Shown here piece by piece: positions 44,998-52,756 of a DNA stretch of 64,000 nt. Position 1 is the stretch's first letter. Each line of letters begins with the position of its first letter. The translations under genes and the position numbers were made by a program. The notes beneath the pieces were generated by a model. The model was not told the origin of the DNA. It saw nothing but the letters and a program-made list of their open reading frames with translations, and searched no databases. The DNA comes from CAWKKW01 sp963850345. GTDB lineage: Bacteria; Acidobacteriota; Terriglobia; Terriglobales; Acidobacteriaceae. The stretch is from contig CAWKKW010000011.1 of the NCBI GenBank assembly GCA_963850345.1, positions 62,001-126,000 of the forward strand, written 5' to 3'.

Positions 44998-46761
44998 ATG
45001 TTTGTACGCAAGTTTTGGATTACCGGCGTGCTGTTGTGCGTAACCATGACCGGATTCTGCGCTAAGAAACCGAAAATGGCTCCCCTAACGCCCCTGACTC
45101 CTGAGCAGTCGGCCCTGATCGAGAAGTCGATTGCCCGTGAAAAGGCCACGGTCAAGCAGATTCAGCAACGAGCCCCCATCGTCCAGACCTACATCCAGAA
45201 CATGCTCCCGGATCCCAAGTTGTACGCGGTGCCGACTTCAGATCAGTACATTCTGAGCCGGGTAGATTTCGGCAAGGGCTTCACCGCCAAGGGTTACCAA
45301 GAGCGAGCGAGCTCAAACCGCGGGATGTTCAAGGGGTCGTTCAAGGCCATTGCCGGCCTGACGCAGGCTTTTCATTTCTCCCGCGAATATCAGTCCACGG
45401 GATTCATGGATATGATGTTCATCGATCCCATCGGGTTTGATCAGCAACACTACGACTTCTCCTACGCGCGCCGCGAGTTCCTCGGATCTGTGCGCACGGT
45501 GGTCTTTGACGTTCACCCCAAGGCGGACGTGAAGGGCGCGGGCCGCTTCTTCGGCCGGATCTGGGTTGAGGATCAGGACGGCAACATCGTTCGCTTCAAC
45601 GGAACCTACACCGGAAGCAAGGGTTCAGAGGGCGGAGGTGGATCACAGTACTTCCACTTTGATAGCTGGCGAAACAATCTGCAGCCCGATGTCTGGCTTC
45701 CAGTTGCCATCTACGTTGAAGAATCGACGCTGACTGGCGCACGCAAGAACGAAGGCTTCCGCGCACAGACCCACTTCTGGGGCTACTCCCTGAAGCTCCC
45801 CTCGCACGAGAGCGATAGCGAATCCATCCAGGTGGAGAATGCCACGGATCAGAGCGGCAATTCGCAGGATGTGAGCCCGCTGCAGGCGCAGCGTGAGTGG
45901 GTATCGCAGGCCGAGCAGAACGTGCTCGATCGCCTGGTGCAGGCCGGACTGCTTGCCCCTCCCAGCGACTTCGATAAGGTCCTTGAGACCGTCACGAACA
46001 ACATCATCATCGGCAACAAGCTGATTCTTCCGGGCGACATTCACTGCCGCGTGATGCTCACCTCTCCGCTCGAATCTCTGGCCGTTGGCAATACCATCCT
46101 GCTCAGCAAGGGCCTCGTCGACGTGCTTCCCTACGAAGAGGATCTGGCGGCGGTCATCAGCTTCCAGTTGGCGCACATCGCCCTGGGACATCACATCGAC
46201 ACTCGCTACGCCTTCAACGATCGTCTGTTGTTCCCGGATGAGGCGACCTTCCAGCGCATCAAGATGAATCACACGCAGAGCGATGATGGCGAGGCGGCAA
46301 AGAAGGCCGTCGAACTGCTGAACGGCTCTGTCTACCACGACAAACTGCCCAACGCGGGACTCTTCTTCGCGCAGCTGACCGAGCGCGCGAAGCAGTTGCC
46401 TGCCCTGGTCACGCCGCGTCTTGGCGATTCGTTGCTGCAGGAAGATGGCCAGCCCTGGCTGCAGGCCCTGGCCAAGCAGTCGCCCAAACTGGAGGTCGAC
46501 AAGCTCGACCAGATTGCCGCTCTGCCCCTGGGCAGCCATCTCAAGACCGATCCGTGGGATGACAAGGTGTATCAGCTGAACGTTAAGGCGGTTCCGATCA
46601 TCAGCGCTCGCGACAAGATGCCGCTTGAAGTGACGCCTTTGTTCATGCGGCTTGCTCGCTACTCGCAGCAGCCGGTGGGCCAGCCGGCAGCAGCTCCGAC
46701 CACGGGTACGGCTTCCGTGACGCCGGACAACAGCGGAACCTCCAACCCGCCTCCGCAATAA
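44998..46761 (+). CDS. Exported M48-like protein with a degenerate zinc motif
   Basis: The 587-residue protein has a signal peptide (residues about 1-22). A large N-terminal beta-rich region (about 60-280, with HFDSWRNNLQPDVWLPVAIY) may resemble lipid- or lipoprotein-binding folds. An M48-like metallopeptidase region follows (about 315-480). In M48 enzymes the core reads A-x-x-A-H-E-L-A-H-x-x-x-x-H; here it reads VISFQLAHIALGHHID. The first zinc His is Phe389 and the catalytic Glu is Gln390, with His393 retained, so hydrolysis is unlikely. The tail is Pro/Thr-rich. AGGAG and AAGGAAA sites precede the ATG. It ends at a 14-bp terminator, so it is monocistronic. Its role is unknown. Confidence 0.82.
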   Translation: MFVRKFWITGVLLCVTMTGFCAKKPKMAPLTPLTPEQSALIEKSIAREKATVKQIQQRAPIVQTYIQNMLPDPKLYAVPTSDQYILSRVDFGKGFTAKGYQERASSNRGMFKGSFKAIAGLTQAFHFSREYQSTGFMDMMFIDPIGFDQQHYDFSYARREFLGSVRTVVFDVHPKADVKGAGRFFGRIWVEDQDGNIVRFNGTYTGSKGSEGGGGSQYFHFDSWRNNLQPDVWLPVAIYVEESTLTGARKNEGFRAQTHFWGYSLKLPSHESDSESIQVENATDQSGNSQDVSPLQAQREWVSQAEQNVLDRLVQAGLLAPPSDFDKVLETVTNNIIIGNKLILPGDIHCRVMLTSPLESLAVGNTILLSKGLVDVLPYEEDLAAVISFQLAHIALGHHIDTRYAFNDRLLFPDEATFQRIKMNHTQSDDGEAAKKAVELLNGSVYHDKLPNAGLFFAQLTERAKQLPALVTPRLGDSLLQEDGQPWLQALAKQSPKLEVDKLDQIAALPLGSHLKTDPWDDKVYQLNVKAVPIISARDKMPLEVTPLFMRLARYSQQPVGQPAAAPTTGTASVTPDNSGTSNPPPQ

Positions 46762-46797
46762 AACACGAGGCGCATCGCCTTACAGCGTAAGCGAACG

Positions 46798-46830
46798 AAA
46801 CGGGAGAAGACACTCAGTCTTCTCCCGTTT
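46798..46830 (+). terminator. Rho-independent terminator, perfect 14-bp stem
   Basis: AAACGGGAGAAGAC (46,798-46,811) pairs perfectly with GTCTTCTCCCGTTT (46,817-46,830) around a five-base loop, followed by TCCATTT. It lies 36 bases after the M48-like gene and separates it from lhr. Confidence 0.88.
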
Positions 46831-46977
46831 CCATTTGCGGGCGAAGCCATCCGTGTCCCTCCTCCAAGCCTCACCCCCGACAGGTAGCGGCAAATCGCAC
46901 CCCAGCCGAAGCACCACCTTGCGGCCATCAACAACACTTCTCTCGACCGCGTTCCCGAGGCGCATCCTACCTTGCGT

Positions 46978-46992
46978 TGCAGGTATCCTGCA
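46978..46992. promoter_or_regulatory. Inverted repeat upstream of lhr
   Basis: TGCAGG and CCTGCA flank a three-base centre (TAT), ending ten bases before the preferred lhr ATG. The position suits a repressor operator or translational control. No ribosome-binding site is seen for that ATG, so the site may overlap the promoter of a leaderless message. Confidence 0.35.
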
Positions 46993-47002
46993 TAGAACAC
47001 GC

Positions 47003-50000
47003 ATGGCGCGCAAGGGATCCAAATCGAGCGGCGGCGCAGGAACGGCGGTTGAGCAGCCGGTGATTGCCACTCCTCCAAGCGATCCGGCTGAGGTGCTTTC
47101 GCTCTTTCACCCCGTCACTGCGGCCTGGTTTCGCGCCGTGTTTGAGCGGCCCACAGCCCCACAGCAACTTGGCTGGCCGGCCATCTCGCGTGGCGAAAAC
47201 ACGCTGATCCTGGCGCCGACCGGCACCGGCAAAACGCTGACCGCATTTCTGTGGTGCCTCGATCGGCTCATGCTCCACAATCCGCCGCAGGAGGAGGGTT
47301 GCAGGGTTGTCTACATCAGCCCGCTGAAAGCCCTGGCTGTGGATGTGGAGCGCAATCTGCGATCTCCGCTGGCTGGAATCGCGAACATGGCCCGCCGTGA
47401 GAACGTGCCGGTTCACTCGCCTGAGATAAGTATCCGTACCGGTGACACATCGCAGAAAGAGCGCGGCCGCTTCCGGCGGCATCCGGCGGAAATTCTCATC
47501 ACTACGCCCGAGTCTCTGTACCTGCTGCTCACCTCGGATGCGGCGGCCAGTCTGCGTTCGGTGGACACCATCATCATCGACGAGATTCACGCACTGGTTC
47601 CCACGAAACGTGGCGCGCATCTGGCGCTCTCGCTCGAACGGCTCGAAGCGATCACGCAACGGCCTCTGCAGCGCATCGGGCTCTCGGCAACTCAGAGGCC
47701 GCTTGAAGAAGTAGCTCACTTCCTCGGTGGCATGATGCACAGAGCGGAGGCGGCAGCGGCTCTCCCGGGCGACGACCTGCGCACCGAGATGGAAGAGGAA
47801 TTCACCGAGCAGAACTCGGTGTCTATTCATGAACAGCCCGCGCTGTTCAGGCCGGTGACGATTCTCAATGCACAGGAGCCGAAACGCCTGGAGTTGAAGA
47901 TTGAAGTACCGGTGGAAGATATGGCGCGGCTTGGCCAGGTAGAGGAGTTGCCCAGCGGGGCTGCGTCTCAAGGACCAAAGCGTACTTCCATCTGGAGTGC
48001 GATCCATCCGCGGCTGCTTGAAATTATCCGTACGCGGCAATCGACGCTCATCTTCGTAAATAGCCGACGCGTAGCGGAACGACTTGCCGGGGCGATCAAC
48101 GAGTTGGCGGGCGAGCCGCTGGCGCGCGCGCATCACGGCTCGCTGGCTGCCTCGCAACGCAGCGAGATTGAAGAACTGTTGAAGGCCGGTGGCATTCGCG
48201 CGTTGGTAGCCACATCTTCCTTGGAACTAGGAATCGACATGGGCGCGATCGACCTGGTGATCCAGATTGAGGCGCCGCCTTCGGTCGCCAGCGGCATGCA
48301 ACGCATCGGGCGCGCGGGTCACAGTGTGGGCACCGCCAGCGAAGGCATCATCTTCCCCAAATATCGCGCCGATCTGGTCGCCTGCGCTACCGTAACTCGC
48401 GCTATGCACGAGGGACTGGTGGAGTCAACGCGCTATCTGCGCAATCCGCTCGATGTACTCGCGCAACAGATGGTCGCGATTGTGGCACAACCGCCGATGC
48501 TGAGCCGCACTGTGAAGCGGAAGGGCGTCGCCCCGCCTGCTGCGCAAATTACGGTCGAGGACCTCTACGGGATGATCCGTTCGGCCGCGCCGTTCGCGTC
48601 TCTCAGTCGATCCGCATTTGAGGGAGTGCTCGATCTGCTTGCCGGTCGGTACCCGTCAGATGAGTTCGCCGAACTTCGTCCAAGGATCACGTGGGATCGG
48701 GTGAGCAACCTGCTGACTCCGCGCGAAGGCGTGAAGATGCTGGCGATTCTCAATGGCGGCACCATCCCCGATCGCGGGTTGTACGGCGTCTTCCTCTCCG
48801 GGACCGAACAGGGCAAGCCGGTGCGCGTCGGCGAATTGGACGAAGAGATGGTGTTCGAATCGCATAGCGGCGACACCTTTATCCTTGGAGCTTCTACCTG
48901 GCGCATCGACGAGATCACTCACGACCGCGTGCTGGTAAGCCCGGCGCCCGGCGAACCGGGCAAGATGCCGTTCTGGCATGGTGACCAGGCCGGACGCCCG
49001 CTGGAGTTTGGGCGGCGGATCGGCGCACTGATTCGCGAATTGCGAGAGATGCCCAGGAATGCGGCACTCAGTCGACTGACGCGCGAGCACGATCTGGAGA
49101 CCGTGGCGGCGGAAAACCTGCTGCGATTTCTCGCCGATCAGGAGATTGCAACCACGGCTGTTCCAGATGACCGCACCATCGTGATCGAGCGGGTTCGCGA
49201 TGAGTTGGGCGACTGGCGCATGTGTGTGCTTACGCCGTTCGGCAGCCGTGTTCACGCGCCGTGGGCCATGGCGATCACCGGCAGGATCCGCGCTGCGGGC
49301 GGCCCTGACGTCGAAACCATGTGGGCGGATGACGGATTTGTATTGCGCTTTCCCGACAGCGACACGGTGCCCGACTCCGACATTCTGTTGTTGGATCCGG
49401 CCGAGGCGATGGAACTGGTTTTGCGTCAGCTTGGTTCAACGGCGCTCTTCGCCGCCAAATTCCGAGAGAGCGCGGCACGAGCACTGCTGCTGCCTCGTCG
49501 CCGTGCACAGGGACGCGCACCCCTCTGGCAGCAGCGCAAGCGTGCCTATGACCTGCTATCGGTGGCATCGCGCTATCCGAGCTTCCCGATGCTCCTCGAG
49601 GCGTATCGCGAGTGCATGCGCGACGTGTTCGACATGCCCGCATTCCTGGAAATACTGCGCGCAATCAGTGCCCGGCAGATCCGCGTGCATGTGGCAGACT
49701 CGCGAACTCCGTCGCCCTTTGCGTCCTCGCTGTTGTTCAGCTATGTAGCGAATTACATTTACGACGGGGACGCTCCCCTGGCCGAACGTCGCGCGCAGGC
49801 TCTCTCCATCGATCAGGAACAGTTACGTGACCTGCTGGGCGATGCCGATCTGCGCGAGTTGCTCGATGCGGATGCGATTGCCGAGGTCGAAGAGCAGCTA
49901 CAAGCCCTCGGCGAGACGCAGCGCGCCCGATCCGCGGATGGCATGCACGACCTGCTGTTAAGACTTGGCGACCTCACTCGCGAAGAGTTGGCACGCCGCG

Positions 50001-51793
50001 TCGTGTCTGCAGAGTTACTCGACGCCTTGCCGCGGCTCGTGCGGGCGCGGCGACTGTTAGAGATCAAGATAGCCGGAGAAAAACGGTTAGTCGCAGTGGA
50101 AGACGCAGCCAGGTATCGCGATGCGCTCGGGGTTCCACTGCCACCCGGACTGCCAACCGCCCTCCTCGCTTCCGTATCGCAACCTGTGTTGGAACTGGCC
50201 CGGCGATATGCGCGCACGCATGGGCCGTTCACCTTGCAGGAGGTCGCCGCTCGCTTCGGATTGGGCGCGCAGCAGGCCGAGGCTGCGCTGCACGCCTTAC
50301 TGATTGACGAACGCATCGTGGAGGGCGGCTTTCGACCGGGTGGCGTTCATCGGGAATGGTGCGATGCGGAGGTGCTGCGGCTGATACGGCGCAAGTCGCT
50401 GTCGCGGTTACGAAAAGAAGTGGAGCCCGTAGAGCAGCAGATGCTCGCTCGTCTCCAGACTTATTGGCAGGGAGTGTTGCAGCGGCGGCGAGGCTTGGAT
50501 GCGCTGCTGGACACGATCGAGAATCTGCAGGGTGCACCGTTGCCGGCTTCGCTGCTGGAGTCAGCGATTCTGCCGGCGCGCTTGGCGAACTACTCGTCTG
50601 CCTATCTGGACACGCTGATCGCGGCTGGCGAGGTTGTGTGGTGCGGGCTCGATCCTCTGGGCGAGCACGATGGCCGCGTGACACTCTATCTTGCCGACAA
50701 GCTCACCACACTGCTACCGCCGGTGCTCGCGTCGCGTCCTGACGATGCCGCGATGACTGACAAGGAGCAGGCATTACTTGTAGAGCTCGCGCGGCGCGGT
50801 GCCAGTTTTTTTGCGCCACTGCACGACGCACTTGGCGGAGGCTATCCAGGCGAGACGCTGGACGCTCTGTGGAGCCTGGTCTGGCGCGGGCTGGTCACCA
50901 ACGATACGTTTCACGCACTGCGAGCGTATGTTGCCAAGCCGCCGACGCGCACGGCCAAACGTCAGCACAATCTGCCGGCATTTCGATCGCGTCGAACGAC
51001 GCCACCTTCGGCGCAAGGGCGTTGGACCCTGTTGGCGCCGGAGCGACTCGCGGGCGCGGCGAAGGCATCCGTCCAGGAGCAGACGAACTGGAGCCACGCG
51101 CTCGCACTGCAACTCTTGAATCGCTACGGCGTGCTCACGCGTGAGACCGTAGCGCAGGAGAATGTGCCCGGCGGGTTCAGCGCAGTTTACGACGTATTGA
51201 AGGCACTGGAAGAGAGCGGCCGAATTCGCCGCGGTTATTTCGTCGATGGGTTAGGTGCAGCGCAGTTTGCATTGCCCGCTGCCGTTGATCTCTTGCGCTC
51301 ATTGCGCAACGGAGCGTTGCCCGAGCAGCCCGAGATGGTGGCATTAGCTGCCACCGATCCTGCCAATCCATATGGCGCGGTCTTGCGCTGGCCCGCAGCG
51401 GAGGAAGCGCCTGACGAGGCAGACGTGGGGACACGCTCGTTGACCCGCAGTGTTGGAGCAACGGTGCTGCTGCGAAATGGCGACTTGGTCGGCTACCTGC
51501 GCCGAAACAATCCGAACCTGCAGGTCTTTTTACCGGCGGAAGAGCCGGAGCGTTCGAACACAGCGCGCGACCTGGCAGTTTTTCTCGCAGAAAATGGCCA
51601 GGAGGAGATGCGCCGGCGCGAGGCGGATCATCGCAGCGGTCTGCTGATTGCCACGGTCAACGGCCAGCCTGCGCACCTACATTGGATGGCGCGCTTCCTG
51701 CAGGACGCTGGCTTCCAGGCCGCGCCGCTCGGATTCAATCTGCGGCGGCTGCTGATGTCGCCAACCCAGGCGCCTTCGCCGGAGGTGCAATAA
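47003..51793 (+). CDS. lhr: Lhr-family superfamily 2 DNA helicase
   Basis: The protein is about 1596 residues, close to the 1538 of E. coli Lhr. The RecA-like core has motif I (LAPTGTGKTLTAFL), motif II (IIDEIHAL), motif III (LSATQRP) and motif VI (QRIGRAGHS). A winged-helix/Lhr-core region and the long Lhr-CTD follow (AlkZ-like winged-helix repeats, about residues 850-1580). These enzymes translocate 3'-to-5' on single-stranded DNA and act in repair. The start is set at MARKGSKS; an upstream open frame to 46,835 reads as non-coding. Its stop is immediately followed by the Nei-type gene, whose ribosome-binding site lies in the last lhr codons. Confidence 0.93.
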   Translation: MARKGSKSSGGAGTAVEQPVIATPPSDPAEVLSLFHPVTAAWFRAVFERPTAPQQLGWPAISRGENTLILAPTGTGKTLTAFLWCLDRLMLHNPPQEEGCRVVYISPLKALAVDVERNLRSPLAGIANMARRENVPVHSPEISIRTGDTSQKERGRFRRHPAEILITTPESLYLLLTSDAAASLRSVDTIIIDEIHALVPTKRGAHLALSLERLEAITQRPLQRIGLSATQRPLEEVAHFLGGMMHRAEAAAALPGDDLRTEMEEEFTEQNSVSIHEQPALFRPVTILNAQEPKRLELKIEVPVEDMARLGQVEELPSGAASQGPKRTSIWSAIHPRLLEIIRTRQSTLIFVNSRRVAERLAGAINELAGEPLARAHHGSLAASQRSEIEELLKAGGIRALVATSSLELGIDMGAIDLVIQIEAPPSVASGMQRIGRAGHSVGTASEGIIFPKYRADLVACATVTRAMHEGLVESTRYLRNPLDVLAQQMVAIVAQPPMLSRTVKRKGVAPPAAQITVEDLYGMIRSAAPFASLSRSAFEGVLDLLAGRYPSDEFAELRPRITWDRVSNLLTPREGVKMLAILNGGTIPDRGLYGVFLSGTEQGKPVRVGELDEEMVFESHSGDTFILGASTWRIDEITHDRVLVSPAPGEPGKMPFWHGDQAGRPLEFGRRIGALIRELREMPRNAALSRLTREHDLETVAAENLLRFLADQEIATTAVPDDRTIVIERVRDELGDWRMCVLTPFGSRVHAPWAMAITGRIRAAGGPDVETMWADDGFVLRFPDSDTVPDSDILLLDPAEAMELVLRQLGSTALFAAKFRESAARALLLPRRRAQGRAPLWQQRKRAYDLLSVASRYPSFPMLLEAYRECMRDVFDMPAFLEILRAISARQIRVHVADSRTPSPFASSLLFSYVANYIYDGDAPLAERRAQALSIDQEQLRDLLGDADLRELLDADAIAEVEEQLQALGETQRARSADGMHDLLLRLGDLTREELARRVVSAELLDALPRLVRARRLLEIKIAGEKRLVAVEDAARYRDALGVPLPPGLPTALLASVSQPVLELARRYARTHGPFTLQEVAARFGLGAQQAEAALHALLIDERIVEGGFRPGGVHREWCDAEVLRLIRRKSLSRLRKEVEPVEQQMLARLQTYWQGVLQRRRGLDALLDTIENLQGAPLPASLLESAILPARLANYSSAYLDTLIAAGEVVWCGLDPLGEHDGRVTLYLADKLTTLLPPVLASRPDDAAMTDKEQALLVELARRGASFFAPLHDALGGGYPGETLDALWSLVWRGLVTNDTFHALRAYVAKPPTRTAKRQHNLPAFRSRRTTPPSAQGRWTLLAPERLAGAAKASVQEQTNWSHALALQLLNRYGVLTRETVAQENVPGGFSAVYDVLKALEESGRIRRGYFVDGLGAAQFALPAAVDLLRSLRNGALPEQPEMVALAATDPANPYGAVLRWPAAEEAPDEADVGTRSLTRSVGATVLLRNGDLVGYLRRNNPNLQVFLPAEEPERSNTARDLAVFLAENGQEEMRRREADHRSGLLIATVNGQPAHLHWMARFLQDAGFQAAPLGFNLRRLLMSPTQAPSPEVQ

Positions 51794-52705
51794 GTGCCTG
51801 AGGGAGATACGATATTTCGGTCTGCTCGCGGCCTCGACCGCGCACTCGCTGGGCAGGTGGTAGTCGCGTTCGAAACCGCCTATGCGCAACTCGCCGCCGT
51901 CCACGACAACACTTCGTTGAAAGGCCGACTGATTGAGCGAGTGGAGGCACGCGGCAAGTGGCTGCTGATATTTTTCGCCGGCGACCTGATCCTGGTGACG
52001 CATATGCTGATGAATGGCACCTGGCATATCTACCGTCGACGAGAGCGGTGGCGCCGAGGCCGCAGCCATATGCGCATCATGATAGCGACATCGGAATTTG
52101 AAGCGGTGGCCTTCGATGTGCCGGTCGCGCGATTTCACACGGCGCGTACGCTCGAGCGGAACACAGCCATTCCCAAACTCGGACCCGACTTACTAGGGAC
52201 TGAGTTTGCTACCGATGAAGCCGCGACACGCCTTCGCGCGCGAGCCGACGAGGAGATTGCCAACGCCCTGCTCGATCAGCGAGTGCTGGCGGGCATCGGC
52301 AATGTCTTCAAGTCGGAGATATGTTTTTCTTGCGGCGTTCACCCCTTCCGCAAGGTAGCCAGTCTCAGTTCCAATGAAATCGAATGCCTGCTCGACCGCT
52401 CCCGCAAGTTTCTGCTCGCGAACGTGACCGAATCTTCTGGCAACGCCATTGTTACGTATTCCGGCGGACGCCGCACCACCCGGTCGGCCGATCCCGGCGC
52501 GAAGCTTTGGGTGTATGGTCGACAGGGACGACCGTGCCGCCGCTGCGGAGAGACGATCGTGATGCGAAAGCAGGGACCCGGTGCACGCTCAACCTACTGG
52601 TGCCCGCAATGCCAGCCGCTTCCAGTCGCACAACCCGATGCTGCTCAGCAACAGGTCGAGGGCTGGTCGGTTGGGGTTCGCCGCAAAAAGATCGGCTGCT
52701 CTTGA
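51794..52705 (+). CDS. nei: Fpg/Nei-family DNA glycosylase/AP lyase (Nei2-like)
   Basis: The 303-residue base-excision-repair enzyme removes oxidised bases. After the initiator Met, the catalytic Pro2-Glu3 are present in PEGDTIF, as in Nei enzymes. The helix-two-turn-helix region includes QRVLAGIGNVFKSEI with the DNA-binding Asn. A C-terminal zinc finger has CRRCG and, about 20 residues on, CPQC. The start is GTG immediately after the lhr TAA, with GGAGGT seven bases upstream, so translation is coupled to lhr. lhr-nei2 adjacency is also known in mycobacteria, supporting a joint repair role. Confidence 0.92.
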   Translation: MPEGDTIFRSARGLDRALAGQVVVAFETAYAQLAAVHDNTSLKGRLIERVEARGKWLLIFFAGDLILVTHMLMNGTWHIYRRRERWRRGRSHMRIMIATSEFEAVAFDVPVARFHTARTLERNTAIPKLGPDLLGTEFATDEAATRLRARADEEIANALLDQRVLAGIGNVFKSEICFSCGVHPFRKVASLSSNEIECLLDRSRKFLLANVTESSGNAIVTYSGGRRTTRSADPGAKLWVYGRQGRPCRRCGETIVMRKQGPGARSTYWCPQCQPLPVAQPDAAQQQVEGWSVGVRRKKIGCS

Positions 52706-52756
52706 TCAGAGTGACTTCAAGCGGGAGTTACTCGATCCTGAGCTAATGGATCGGAT

